This document shows positions 1 to 8,222 of a stretch of 38,531 nt of DNA, piece by piece. The position numbers and the translations under genes are program-made. Every line of letters begins with the position of its first letter. The stretch's first letter is position 1. The DNA comes from a virus, in the IMG/VR virus record IMGVR_UViG_3300011187_000022, positions 1 through 38,531 of that record. One strand, written 5' to 3'. Under the pieces are notes generated by a model. That model was not told the origin of the DNA and did no database searches. It worked only from the letters and a program-made list of their open reading frames with translations.

Positions 1-111
1 ATCAACTTTAATACTACCACCCGTTGCAGGAAGACCTTGAGAAGCATCTGTCTGAGGAAGAAAGATATTATTAGCGTCTTGGTTGTCTTTATTGTCTATT
101 AAAAGTCTCAT
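1..111 (-). CDS. Partial CDS at left edge, unknown (probable virion protein)
   Basis: The first 37 codons of a leftward gene start at the ATG at 111-109 and run off the left end of the window. The visible protein begins MRLLIDNKDNQDANNIF and is rich in Asn, Gln and Gly, with no recognisable motif. It continues the direction of the structural operon and is separated from its upstream neighbour by 59 bases containing a small hairpin, so it is probably another virion or tail protein. Its beginning loosely resembles that of the 313-residue protein at 2841-3782 (short hydrophobic start, then Asn/Asp-rich), but the match is too short to prove kinship. Confidence 0.6.
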   Translation of the reverse strand, partial: MRLLIDNKDNQDANNIFLPQTDASQGLPATGGSIKVD

Positions 112-141
112 TTGGCAGATGTAATGTGTTAATTCAAATTA

Positions 142-162
142 GGTAAAATCGTTGACTTTACC
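142..162 (-). terminator. Weak hairpin between two late genes
   Basis: An inverted repeat (GGTAAA on one side, TTTACC on the other, with further A/T pairing) lies just after the stop codon of the 248-residue gene on the minus strand. The T-run that follows is poor, so it may be a weak terminator or an mRNA processing or stability hairpin. Confidence 0.35.
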
Positions 163-170
163 AATACTCA

Positions 171-917
171 CTATACCGTATTTGGCACATGAAACATATT
201 TTGAGTTGATGCTTTTTCAATTGGATTATTGAAATCTCCGGGAATAAGCTTAACCCAATTTTGTTCAAATCTTCTGTAATCTTCAACATCAGGCATATAA
301 AGATCAGCTCTTGCTCTTGAGCAGGCTTCTTCCCATTCGTTTTTCTGTTGATAAAAATTCAACCCGGCAGGATGTTTCCAACCTCTTGTCATCATTTTGA
401 AGATCATATGTTGAGATATGGCTTCATGAACTCTTGGATTATCAGGTATAATTGGAAACCCTTCACTGTCAAGAGGAAATGCTTTATAAAGAAGCAATAT
501 AAAACGATCATCAATTGATGTCTTGATATATCCCCCATCAACTTTATAATAATGAGGACTCGCTGATTTTAAACTTGGAGAATATTGATGGTGATATTGT
601 CGGCTTGAAGCAAAATCATTGCCGGCATATCGCATTACTTCTCTGTAATTTTCTTTTGATGTATCTTTGTTAAAATCCTCTTGACCAATATAAATGACAT
701 TAATCATTTCAAAATTAAAAGGAAGTTTGACTGTATTATTTTTAATACGAAGAATAATATCTTGATCTACCAGTGATGGAGCGACACCAATTTTATAAAG
801 TGCTTCGGCTCCCCATTCAATCATATCATCTTGAAAACTATCCGAACGGATGTTATAATCGCGATATGTTTTAGCGATTGTTTGTTTGATTGATACGAAT
901 TGATACTTGGCGCTCAT
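171..917 (-). CDS. Conserved phage virion/neck protein candidate
   Basis: A 248-residue protein without signal peptide or membrane segments. The N-terminal part contains DDMIEWGAEALYKIG followed by a beta-rich stretch (residues about 45-80), a layout I associate with conserved neck or ring proteins of crAss-like and related Bacteroidota phages. The C-terminal half contains an aromatic-rich helical stretch (HPAGLNFYQQKNEWEEACSR). Its start codon overlaps the stop of the upstream gene by 4 bases (ATGA), so translation is probably coupled. The virion role rests on position in the late operon and general resemblance; no catalytic motif is seen. Confidence 0.55.
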   Translation of the reverse strand: MSAKYQFVSIKQTIAKTYRDYNIRSDSFQDDMIEWGAEALYKIGVAPSLVDQDIILRIKNNTVKLPFNFEMINVIYIGQEDFNKDTSKENYREVMRYAGNDFASSRQYHHQYSPSLKSASPHYYKVDGGYIKTSIDDRFILLLYKAFPLDSEGFPIIPDNPRVHEAISQHMIFKMMTRGWKHPAGLNFYQQKNEWEEACSRARADLYMPDVEDYRRFEQNWVKLIPGDFNNPIEKASTQNMFHVPNTV

Positions 918-1393
918 GTTGTAAAAGAGAAGTTTAGCTTATTTATAGGATCATCTTTAATAAATTGCTTGAGTCTTGTTGAAAGTCCTTTTTTTCCTCT
1001 ATTCGATATGAATCTGTAAACAGTCTTATTTGGAACAGAACACATTATTCTATACCAATGAATATAGCAATAATCATCGTCAGTATGGAGTACTAAATAT
1101 TCTTCCCCTTCTCCGGTTTCATTATCATATAACTTTTTACCTTCTTTGAGAAGTTGTTCTTTTCTTTTATTAGTAGCTCCCCAATTAACTCTTGTGTTTT
1201 TAAAATTTCTATGAGCACGGCATATTTGCATACTTCCGAGACGACCACCAAGATTTACAGGAATACCGGTTAAAAGTTTACCAATAAGCATTTTATTAAA
1301 CTCATTAATTACTTTTTTGTAAATCTTTTTTGAAAACATTCCACGACGCTCATTTACGTAATAGTCGTAGTGGTCATTAAGATACCATTCCAT
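914..1393 (-). CDS. Conserved phage protein of unknown function, basic N-terminal half
   Basis: A 159-residue protein, Lys/Arg-rich in its first half, with the order KKVINEFNKMLIGKLLTG, then LGGRLGSMQI, then VNWGATNKRKEQL, and C-terminal YRFISNRGKKGLSTRLKQFI. This arrangement recurs in my memory of a conserved hypothetical family in the structural module of crAss-like phages, but I know no function for it. It overlaps the upstream gene by 17 bases and the downstream gene by 4, so it is embedded in the late operon. A head-to-tail or tail-assembly role is possible, inferred from context only. Confidence 0.55.
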   Translation of the reverse strand: MEWYLNDHYDYYVNERRGMFSKKIYKKVINEFNKMLIGKLLTGIPVNLGGRLGSMQICRAHRNFKNTRVNWGATNKRKEQLLKEGKKLYDNETGEGEEYLVLHTDDDYCYIHWYRIMCSVPNKTVYRFISNRGKKGLSTRLKQFIKDDPINKLNFSFTT

Positions 1394-2099
1394 CGTCTTC
1401 GAGGTCTAATGTTTTATCTTCGGGAATACGAGTTTGATTATAATACCGTTTTAACAAAGATTCAATTATTCTCATTTGCATTTGAGAAGGTGTTGGATAT
1501 CGCGATTGAGAGTCAAAAGAATCAATTTCGCTCGGATCTTCAAATATACCATAAAATGTTGCTGAAACAGGTATATCTTCACTTTCGATAATGTTATCGA
1601 AGTTATTGTTATCTATTTGAAACTCGTTATGCTCCATCAGGGTATCTACATATGCGATATAGATATCACCTTTATAAATAGTTGCAACAAGATTTTTAGA
1701 ACTGTATTTATTGAAACCGTGTAGAGAAAAACGATTTGATTCTACAAATTTAATTGAGCCAAACTTGTTTGTCGTAAGTCTTGCCGGTATTTCATCAGCA
1801 ACACTACACAGTTGAGGTATCGCTGTTGATGATTTATAAATTTCAACATTAGCTTCTGAAGTAATTGACATAAAATTAATTTCAGGCGCATCAATAGTAT
1901 CATTTACTTCAGAAAAATTAAGATCAATACTTTGGTAAAAATCTTGAGGATTTAAATTTCTCCATTCACGACGAACCATTGTTGATCGAAGTTGATTAAC
2001 ATCATATTCAATTTGTTTAGGGGATACATCACTATTATTCGTTGATTGTCCACCTGAAACATGATTGCGAATACGATATACAATTTGCTGAAGTGTCAT
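1377..2099 (-). CDS. Virion neck/ring protein candidate
   Basis: A 240-residue protein. The N-terminus (MTLQQIVYRIRNHVSGG then KQIEYDVNQLRSTMVRREW) is typical of phage adaptor or ring proteins in which an amphipathic helix pair starts the chain. The middle is beta-rich, and the end holds the helix RYPTPSQMQMRIIESLLKRYY before an acidic tail. The start overlaps the upstream gene by 4 bases. The assignment to the neck or tail complex is inferred from these features and the position between capsid and tail genes. Confidence 0.5.
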   Translation of the reverse strand: MTLQQIVYRIRNHVSGGQSTNNSDVSPKQIEYDVNQLRSTMVRREWRNLNPQDFYQSIDLNFSEVNDTIDAPEINFMSITSEANVEIYKSSTAIPQLCSVADEIPARLTTNKFGSIKFVESNRFSLHGFNKYSSKNLVATIYKGDIYIAYVDTLMEHNEFQIDNNNFDNIIESEDIPVSATFYGIFEDPSEIDSFDSQSRYPTPSQMQMRIIESLLKRYYNQTRIPEDKTLDLEDDGMVS

Positions 2100-2632
2100 A
2101 CAGTTATTGTTTCAGAAATTGGAGGTTTGAATGTAACTGTGATTTCACAATCTTCGAGAGGTTCGCATTCATGGTTGAGGTTTTTTATAATGGTGTAAGA
2201 CGAACCTTCATTTAAAATAATTATATTTGTTTCAAGAGTAAGTTTTAAAACACCTGAGATAATATGGATTGTTTCCATGTTGGGGTGGGAATGCATCGGA
2301 AGAACAAAACCTTTTTTACCTTTTGCGTGAAATATATCTTTCGACTTATCTACATAAATGAGCTTTAATGTCCATCCTTTAGCAATACGAATTGACGTTT
2401 GCATCAAACGAGGTATTACTACCAACCGTCCATCTGTAATAGACTTTTCAATACTATTCTGAAATTGTGTAACAGCTTCCTTTAGTTTCGATCTGTGGTA
2501 TTCATATTCCCTCTCCTTTCGTAGAATAGATTGGTTTCTTCGATCACTCTGTTCCTGATCTCCAAATCTTCTATCCTTTCTGTCAGTAATGCTTCGTATT
2601 TCTCCTCGATCGATATGTGTTTTTGCTTCCAT
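2096..2632 (-). CDS. Metal-binding cupin-domain protein
   Basis: A 178-residue protein. Residues 108-127 match the classical cupin motif 1, G(X)5HXH(X)3E(X)6G: G108, H114, H116, E120, G127. Residues about 143-154 give a degenerate motif 2 ending in H154. The full metal-binding set (two His, Glu, His) is therefore present on a single small beta-barrel (about 85-172). Residues 1-70 are highly charged and probably helical. The first 151 bases overlap the preceding gene in another frame; an internal start at M77 (base 2404) would leave only the barrel. Cupins range from enzymes to sugar binders, so no substrate can be named. Possible roles are in lysis, cell-surface sugar handling, or as a virion component. 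Confidence 0.65.
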   Translation of the reverse strand: MEAKTHIDRGEIRSITDRKDRRFGDQEQSDRRNQSILRKEREYEYHRSKLKEAVTQFQNSIEKSITDGRLVVIPRLMQTSIRIAKGWTLKLIYVDKSKDIFHAKGKKGFVLPMHSHPNMETIHIISGVLKLTLETNIIILNEGSSYTIIKNLNHECEPLEDCEITVTFKPPISETITV

Positions 2633-2757
2633 TCTTTATTCTCCTTTATGAGATAAAATATTACTAAAGACAAAATCACGAATAAAATAGATGAAACTCC
2701 CAATTGCTCGTAATTCAGGCTTTCTATCGAGGGTGGAATCAGTAACAAGAAAACCAT
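2482..2757 (-). CDS. Small membrane protein with coiled coil, holin/spanin-like
   Basis: A 91-residue protein with one hydrophobic segment (about residues 19-38, LGVSSILFVILSLVIFYLIK) followed by a charged coiled-coil (KENKEWKQKHISIEEKYEAL and on). The same build is found in BhlA-type holin-like proteins and in Rz-type inner-membrane spanins. No lipobox partner and no endolysin are visible in the window. The start ATG at 2757 is the first possible start after an in-frame stop. It lies after a terminator-like hairpin and overlaps the downstream cupin gene by 151 bases. A lysis function is inferred from build and late-operon position. Confidence 0.6.
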   Translation of the reverse strand: MVFLLLIPPSIESLNYEQLGVSSILFVILSLVIFYLIKENKEWKQKHISIEEKYEALLTERIEDLEIRNRVIEETNLFYERRGNMNTTDRN

Positions 2758-2796
2758 ATAGTATTGTCATTGATGTGGCATTAATTCTTCCATTAT

Positions 2797-2826
2797 TAGA
2801 AAAGTAATAGGGAGAAGCATTCTCCC
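2797..2826 (-). terminator. Intrinsic terminator-like hairpin
   Basis: A 7-bp perfect stem (GGGAGAA/TTCTCCC) with a 3-base loop stands directly downstream of the 313-residue virion gene on the minus strand and is followed by TATTACTTTT. It probably reduces read-through into the lysis-type gene. An open frame running through this hairpin was rejected as a gene. Confidence 0.55.
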
Positions 2827-2840
2827 CCCTATTCATGATA

Positions 2841-3782
2841 TTAGGCTAATCCAAACAATCCGTTGAGAGTTGTTTGAGTAATACTGTTAGCAGCAAGAAT
2901 GCTATCACCAGCATCATTTCCGGCAGCAGGAAACGCGAGCGTCAACTCGTATGTCTGATTGCCAATAGAAGGATCAAGTCCTGCATCAATACTGAGCTGA
3001 ACAAGATCGTATCCTGAAATTTCACCTGTGGTGCCATCAGAATTTGCGTTTGATACAGCAGTTCCAATCATGTTACCAATGTAATCTTTGAAATTATATG
3101 GCAACCATGCACGACTAATTTGTCCGCGAACACCAAGCATATGCTGATTGATTTCTCGAAGATGGCTAATTGTACCAATACCACGAGAAGGAGCATTGCC
3201 GGCAGCAATAGTTCCAATTTGCTCATCATCATCATTGTACACTTGAGTTACAAATGAAACATATCCGTTTTTACCGGTGAAAGTAAGCGTAGTTGTAGAT
3301 CGTGATACAGTAAAGAAACGATCATTCTCATCAATAGCGTTGATTGCAGCTTCCAACTCAGTAGCTGAATTAGTAGCTGTAGATTCTGCTTTAATGGTAA
3401 AATTGAATGTTTTCTCTTTGTATCCCTGATCAAGTCGGGTGAGTTTCAGATTGATGTTACCTGTAGTAGGTAGTGAAGTAAGCGTAGTTGTTTGCTTAAC
3501 TTCAGGAGAAAACAAACTAAGCTTAGCTCGTTTTACCTTATCGGCAGTAATTAATCCACTTTGGATAATAGACTCACCATCTTCATTCAACTGATAAACA
3601 GAGAATGGTTCAGTAATTTTAGTATTGCTTGTAATGTCAATAACACTACCGTCAATATCGACAAGTGCTATTTTACCGCTGTCACTACCGGGTTGTCCGG
3701 GTTCAACATCGGGCGTAGATTTAAATATATCACCTGATGTTAACAGCGCTTCTTTATTTTGGAGGAAAAGTAATCGACTCAT
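2841..3782 (-). CDS. Virion structural protein, beta-rich, unknown position
   Basis: A 313-residue protein rich in Thr, Ser, Gly, Ala and Asn with no Cys and no membrane segment. Internal stretches such as TTTLTSLPTTGNINLKLTRL and SRSTTTLTFTGKNGYVSFVT suggest beta-sandwich folds. The C-terminal part ends in a small-residue helix (SILAANSITQTTLNGLFGLA). Such composition is typical of phage head-decoration, tail-tube or neck proteins. It follows the 246-residue neck-type gene by only 4 bases and is followed by a terminator hairpin, which suggests a strongly expressed structural subunit. Which part of the particle it forms cannot be read from sequence alone. Confidence 0.55.
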   Translation of the reverse strand: MSRLLFLQNKEALLTSGDIFKSTPDVEPGQPGSDSGKIALVDIDGSVIDITSNTKITEPFSVYQLNEDGESIIQSGLITADKVKRAKLSLFSPEVKQTTTLTSLPTTGNINLKLTRLDQGYKEKTFNFTIKAESTATNSATELEAAINAIDENDRFFTVSRSTTTLTFTGKNGYVSFVTQVYNDDDEQIGTIAAGNAPSRGIGTISHLREINQHMLGVRGQISRAWLPYNFKDYIGNMIGTAVSNANSDGTTGEISGYDLVQLSIDAGLDPSIGNQTYELTLAFPAAGNDAGDSILAANSITQTTLNGLFGLA

Positions 3783-3786
3783 TGTA

Positions 3787-4527
3787 TTATTCTGTTTCGT
3801 TGAGGTTTATAAGTTGTTGTTGTTCACCAAGTTTTCCAACATCAGAAAGCATACTCTTTACAGCAAGAGCAATAATTTCATCATGTGTTTGTTCTGGCAA
3901 ATCACAATCAACACTGTTACTTGAAGTGTCAACATCATAGAAAACAGTAGCTGGTTGTTTAAGATAAGTGATTAATGCAGTATCTACAACACAGTTTTGA
4001 GGAGTATAGATTGAAAACCCATCCCCAAACTCATTATAGACTACACCTTCTTTTGAAGGTTTGTTAAAAGGATCTTCTAAAATGATATTTATATCATCGT
4101 GAGGAATATATTTAGCTTGAGCTATATATGTTTTTATAACTGAAACAACGCGTCTTTTAATTTTTTCATCAATCATTTCAGTTGTAATATCTCCTTGTTT
4201 GAGAATTACTGAACCTATAGATAATAAATAGAGATAATCATCAGGTCGTTCTATATAATCAACCTCTATTGACTGAACATCTCCTCTATACAAAGCATCT
4301 TTAGTTTTGTAAGAAACAAGTGTATTAAGATCAGCAAGCCGTTTAGGAGAAGATTCAAATCCTCTCCTGAAACGATTGCTTAATGGCTCGATTCTATCCT
4401 TTACAAATGACGTAATAGCATTATTCAAATACACATCAAGTTCACCGGGAACTAAGTCACGGTTACGGTATGCTCCAACTTTATTAAGTCGAAGGAGCGC
4501 TTCTTGGTGCATTTGTTCTATTGTCAT
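3787..4527 (-). CDS. Neck/ring (head-tail connector) protein candidate
   Basis: A 246-residue protein. The N-terminal part (MTIEQMHQEALLRLNKVGAY then PGELDVYLNNAITSFVKDRI) forms two helices, the centre is beta-rich, and the C-terminus has LPEQTHDEIIALAVKSMLSD. That last element (LPE-x-x-H-x-E-I-x-x-x-A-V) is a recurrent feature of connector and tail-completion proteins in Bacteroidota podovirus-like phages. It lies two genes downstream of the major capsid gene with a 2-base gap to its upstream neighbour. The role is well supported by context but not by any unique motif. Confidence 0.6.
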   Translation of the reverse strand: MTIEQMHQEALLRLNKVGAYRNRDLVPGELDVYLNNAITSFVKDRIEPLSNRFRRGFESSPKRLADLNTLVSYKTKDALYRGDVQSIEVDYIERPDDYLYLLSIGSVILKQGDITTEMIDEKIKRRVVSVIKTYIAQAKYIPHDDINIILEDPFNKPSKEGVVYNEFGDGFSIYTPQNCVVDTALITYLKQPATVFYDVDTSSNSVDCDLPEQTHDEIIALAVKSMLSDVGKLGEQQQLINLNETE

Positions 4528-4529
4528 TG

Positions 4530-5456
4530 TTATTCAGACTTAGTTGTTTCTTCCTCTTCAGGCACAGTTTTACGCTTGGCTTTAGCAGCTTTCGCTTTGT
4601 GTTTTTGAGGATTCAATTCTCTCAACTGAGCTTTAAACTCATGGAGTCTTTTAGAATTCTTTTGTGATTTCAAAAAGTTCACCATTTCAGATTCTGACTC
4701 AGCAATCGGATCACCTTTATACATGTATGTACCGGCAATATTTTCAACAATATTGTATTCAACAAGTTCTGAAATCATAGACTTGAACTCAAGATTTTTA
4801 TCTCGTACAACTTTGAGAAACTTTTCGGGGTCTTTTTTCAAAAGCCGGCTGGCAACATTCTGTCGCTTCTGATGGCTCATTTTATCTACCATTGTTTCAC
4901 CGAGTGTGCGAAGAACGTATTCGAGTTGTTCTTCTTTATCAGATATCATAGCAAGTTCTTTGTAAGCATCAATTTCAAGCTGAACTTTTGTGTTCTCTTC
5001 AGTTTGAGATGCTTTAACATCATGGATATAAAACCGAACATGATATTTATTATCTGCGTCTTTTTTCGAGTTTGCCACATCTATATGTTTTGTAGCAAGC
5101 TTATAACGGAACCAGTCAATTGAGTTCTTCAAGTTACCATTTGCATCTTTTCCAACTTCAAGAAGGACACCATGAAAAGGAACTTTAAGAACAAGATCTT
5201 GCCAAAAACGCTTTGTTTTCGTTCGGGCATCACGATCTTCTTCTCTGATATCAAGATACGGATAAAGGTATTTAACCTCTTCCTCATGGTTGATGGGGCG
5301 CATGACTGCACCATCTTCAAACTGCGAACCTATACGCATTTCCTGATCTTCCTGTACTGATTTTGGAAGATGAGTATTTCGTATAATCGGTTTGATATAT
5401 ACGGTATGTTCATCTAATGATGCTTGTTTTTCAAGCAAGCTTTCTGAAGTATTCAT
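4530..5456 (-). CDS. Conserved virion-associated protein next to the capsid gene
   Basis: A 308-residue protein with an ordered N-terminal two thirds and a Lys/Ala/Glu-rich C-terminal tail (about 280-308). Visible elements are KRFWQDLVLKVPFHGVLLEV (about 82-101), IDWFRYKLATKHIDVA, a KYHVRFYIHD strand, and a helical block LLKKDPEKFLKVVRDKNLEF followed by MISELVEYNIV. I recall this order in a conserved gene just after the major capsid gene in crAss-like phages, where auxiliary capsid or head-assembly roles have been proposed. The gene begins 90 bases after the capsid gene, across a terminator-like element, so it may be made at a lower level than the capsid protein. Confidence 0.55.
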   Translation of the reverse strand: MNTSESLLEKQASLDEHTVYIKPIIRNTHLPKSVQEDQEMRIGSQFEDGAVMRPINHEEEVKYLYPYLDIREEDRDARTKTKRFWQDLVLKVPFHGVLLEVGKDANGNLKNSIDWFRYKLATKHIDVANSKKDADNKYHVRFYIHDVKASQTEENTKVQLEIDAYKELAMISDKEEQLEYVLRTLGETMVDKMSHQKRQNVASRLLKKDPEKFLKVVRDKNLEFKSMISELVEYNIVENIAGTYMYKGDPIAESESEMVNFLKSQKNSKRLHEFKAQLRELNPQKHKAKAAKAKRKTVPEEEETTKSE

Positions 5457-5470
5457 ATTGTTTCTTCTTC

Positions 5471-5530
5471 TTTGATTAATAAAAAATGCGGTTCAGCCCG
5501 GAAGAAGAATTCTTTCTCTACCGGACCTCC
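5471..5530 (-). terminator. Terminator-like element after the major capsid gene
   Basis: On the minus strand, right after the capsid gene stop, a near-palindromic stretch (CCGG...AAGAATTCTT...CCGG) and an ACCG repeat are followed by TTTTTTATTAATCAAA (5486-5471). The same T6ATT...AATCAAA junction occurs three times on the plus strand near the tmRNA. The hairpin plus T-run fits an intrinsic terminator that separates the abundant capsid mRNA from later genes. Confidence 0.5.
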
Positions 5531-5546
5531 CCGCAAGTTGTTTAAG

Positions 5547-6980
5547 TTACGATAATTTACATTCTAAAATGATAGAAGTATCAAATCGCTTCAGGATAAC
5601 GCCAGCTTCTTTCAAGAAGTGAACACTGAATCCATCAATGTCTGAAGATCGAAGGAAATCCTTCTGACCTTGGAATCCATTGGGAACAGTAGATCCCGCA
5701 GTAGCCCAACGCTTCATTGAACGTCCTTTACGAACAATCATCTGAAGGTTGTTTTCTCCTTCATACTGAGTCTGATCAATAAAGACCATCTTGTATGATT
5801 CAATAGGTTTTCCTGAGATGGGGTGTTTTGGAGAAGCTTGTGCTTTCGCTCCCATATCAAACAGGTTTACTCGTGCGACAGTTACTTCGTGACCATCATT
5901 GTGACGATAGATAGTGAAGTATTTACCGAGAGAAAGACTTCCGCCTTTATCATTAACAAACACACCATCGTTAAACTTAGCGTATTCGTTGTCGTTAAGA
6001 TACGCTTTCATTGCGTTATCAAACTCTTCCATTCCACCAAGACCGGTATAGAGTGTAACCTTTCGGTTGTCTCCATCAGTCATTCCGTAGAAAACATCAC
6101 CAATAATATTTTTGATTTTGTTTTCACTAAGGAAAGAATAGGTATCACGGTTTATAACCTGATCAAAGATACCGGGACCGATAACAACAGGCTGTCCGCG
6201 TTCGTCAACCATTGTTGAGTGACCGCTTTCATCGTAGTTCTGCTTTCCGTACCAGTAGTACATCTCGCATTCTTCCAACCATGAGATGTAATGGGTGTAC
6301 TCTTCCCAATCCATCCACATGTTAGTGGTTCCTTTATTCGTCTTGAAATTGAAATCAGCAACGTAGTTAGGAGCATTACCATCCATATGGTAAGACTTAC
6401 GTACCGTTGTCAATTTATGACGAATGGTTTCAGCACCTTCCCAGTTGGATTTGTTACCTCTTGACAAAGACTGACCAACAGGAGCAAACATTTGCGCCCA
6501 TAGTTTACCTGCACCAAGAGAAGATGCGGGAATAAATTCAGAAGGATCATTACCAACGATCTGACAGAGATATACATATCCGCCTTCTCCGGCATATGGT
6601 TCTTCCATAATTCTAACCTGAGTATTAACACCATCGGTCAACACATAGTCCTTAATGAACCATTGATCAGGAAAGACGAGTTTGAATTTAGAGAACCCAA
6701 GACCAACTTTATCTGTTCCGGCAGGAGAAGATAACAGCGGACGGGTTTTGCGCGTACGAACTTTTACATCGTATTCGTATGCTTGTTTCTTTGACTCATA
6801 AGGGTCAACATTTCCCATACCTTGGGTCATCCAAGTTAAAGGGAATTTGTCTTTTTCCTTACCAGCTAAGTGAATCAACGAAGGAGTGATCTTCTCAGGT
6901 TTTTCCGCAAAAGCATTAGCGATTGCGTTTTGAGTAGTCATCCCCGTATCATTATAGTATGTTTTGCGTACTTGTGGCAT
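5547..6980 (-). CDS. Major capsid protein
   Basis: A 477-residue protein with the long, Gly/Asp-rich, mixed alpha/beta composition of an HK97-fold capsid subunit. Regions I recognise from Bacteroidota-phage (crAss-like) capsid proteins are GLGFSKFKLVFPDQWFIKDY (about 93-112), SLSRGNKSNWEGAETIRHKL, MWMDWEEYTHYISWLEECEM, the IIGDVFYGMTDGD/LYTGLGGMEEF pair, and the C-terminal end SIILECKLS. It sits directly after an acidic scaffold-like gene and is followed by a terminator-like element, the usual order portal, scaffold, capsid. The protein would assemble around the scaffold to form the prohead shell. Codons are richer in C-ending forms than in flanking genes, as expected for an abundant product. 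Confidence 0.85.
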   Translation of the reverse strand: MPQVRKTYYNDTGMTTQNAIANAFAEKPEKITPSLIHLAGKEKDKFPLTWMTQGMGNVDPYESKKQAYEYDVKVRTRKTRPLLSSPAGTDKVGLGFSKFKLVFPDQWFIKDYVLTDGVNTQVRIMEEPYAGEGGYVYLCQIVGNDPSEFIPASSLGAGKLWAQMFAPVGQSLSRGNKSNWEGAETIRHKLTTVRKSYHMDGNAPNYVADFNFKTNKGTTNMWMDWEEYTHYISWLEECEMYYWYGKQNYDESGHSTMVDERGQPVVIGPGIFDQVINRDTYSFLSENKIKNIIGDVFYGMTDGDNRKVTLYTGLGGMEEFDNAMKAYLNDNEYAKFNDGVFVNDKGGSLSLGKYFTIYRHNDGHEVTVARVNLFDMGAKAQASPKHPISGKPIESYKMVFIDQTQYEGENNLQMIVRKGRSMKRWATAGSTVPNGFQGQKDFLRSSDIDGFSVHFLKEAGVILKRFDTSIILECKLS

Positions 6981-7026
6981 TGTTTTCTGGGGTTTAGGGT
7001 TATATTCGTGTCAACAAATGTATGTC

Positions 7027-8130
7027 TTATTTCAAGTCATTTACGTCAGGAATCTCAAAATCTTCGTCTTGATTCTGAGGAGCGTTTCCGCCTCTCGCGC
7101 GATTCTTTTTAAGTTTTTCCTTTAACGAATTAGAGCTTATTGTTTTAGCTTCGTTTTTAACAAGTTTGTCAAGATTCATTCCGCTTTTAACAAGTTGAGC
7201 AACTAATAGCATTTGCTCTTGTGTTAAATCCTGAGCATCCAGCATATATTGTGATGGTTTTGTCGGATCGTTTCCGTAAAGATACTCATCAATGTTTTCA
7301 TCAACCTTAATAGGAAGCTTATTACTTTTTGCTATCTCTTTAGCTTTCTCTTTTGTCTCATTGTATTGCTTGATAGCTTTTTTACGCTCTTCATCTTGCT
7401 GTTCGAGTGCTTGCTCTTTTTGAACTTTAGCATTCTTTTTCATTACATCAAGATTCCGCTGAGCGCGAGCAAAAAGTTTATCACCTTCTTCAAGTTCACC
7501 AATCTCTTCTTCAACTGCGCTATCATCATATCCCTGAGCTTTCAGATTCTCACGTACAATGTTTCGTTGAAGAGTGACATCTTCTTCTGAAACTTCAGTG
7601 TTTTCAAGAGATACTTCTTGAGAACGCATTTCAAAATAGTTATCCGGCGATCCTCCGTTTTTACGATACTCAAGGTATTCGCGAACATCATCAAATCCAC
7701 CATACTCTTCATTAAACTGCTCTTCAGCTCGTTTAGTTGCAATGAGATTAACAGCTTTGTCAAGAGACTCTTCGGTATCATCAATGTTTCCAAGCTCTTC
7801 ATCAGTAAATTCATATCCTGAATCAGCAAGCAAAGAAACAACAACTGAATCTTCATCATCATCTTGATTATCATTGTTTTCACTTTTGCTCTTGTCAGAA
7901 TCATCATCAGAAGAACTGTCATCTGGGTCATCATCAGAATCGTCAGACTTTTGATCTTTATTGTTTGATTTTTTCTCTTTAGATGAGTCATCACTATCAT
8001 CATCTATAGGAAGAGTACGATCTTCATCTTGCTTATCATCAGGATCACCAAGTACAATATCATCAAGATTGAAATCATCTTGATTTTGATTCTTTTCTTT
8101 TTCTCTTCGTTTTCTTTCTTCTTCAGTCAT
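7027..8130 (-). CDS. Head scaffolding protein candidate, acidic and coiled-coil
   Basis: A 367-residue protein. Residues about 15-105 are extremely rich in Asp, Ser, Lys and Asn (runs such as DDSDDSSKEKKSNNKD), and the rest is helical, charged and lacks Cys or Trp. A coiled-coil segment lies around residues 215-265 (QRNLDVMKKNAKVQKEQALE). The C-terminus is basic then mixed (KEKLKKNRARGG). This build, together with its place between portal and capsid genes, is characteristic of phage scaffolds, which fill the prohead and leave or are degraded before packaging. No protease gene is evident in the window. Confidence 0.7.
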   Translation of the reverse strand: MTEEERKRREKEKNQNQDDFNLDDIVLGDPDDKQDEDRTLPIDDDSDDSSKEKKSNNKDQKSDDSDDDPDDSSSDDDSDKSKSENNDNQDDDEDSVVVSLLADSGYEFTDEELGNIDDTEESLDKAVNLIATKRAEEQFNEEYGGFDDVREYLEYRKNGGSPDNYFEMRSQEVSLENTEVSEEDVTLQRNIVRENLKAQGYDDSAVEEEIGELEEGDKLFARAQRNLDVMKKNAKVQKEQALEQQDEERKKAIKQYNETKEKAKEIAKSNKLPIKVDENIDEYLYGNDPTKPSQYMLDAQDLTQEQMLLVAQLVKSGMNLDKLVKNEAKTISSNSLKEKLKKNRARGGNAPQNQDEDFEIPDVNDLK

Positions 8131-8222
8131 TGTCTCATTGTTTTGATTTAAAGTAACTCAATTAGGTACAAGAATGCCATTTTTTTACAATGATGTACTT
8201 ATAGCACTTATTGAGATTTTGA

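Noticed and set aside
2636-2836. 66-residue frame on the minus strand
   Set aside because: It runs through a terminator-like hairpin (2797-2826) and overlaps the better-supported membrane/coiled-coil gene in another frame; its composition shows no coherent fold.
7542-8003. 153-residue Met/Leu-rich frame in the scaffold gene
   Set aside because: It is a frame shadow of the Asp/Ser-rich repeats of the scaffold; repetitive GAT/TCA codons give long open shadow frames.
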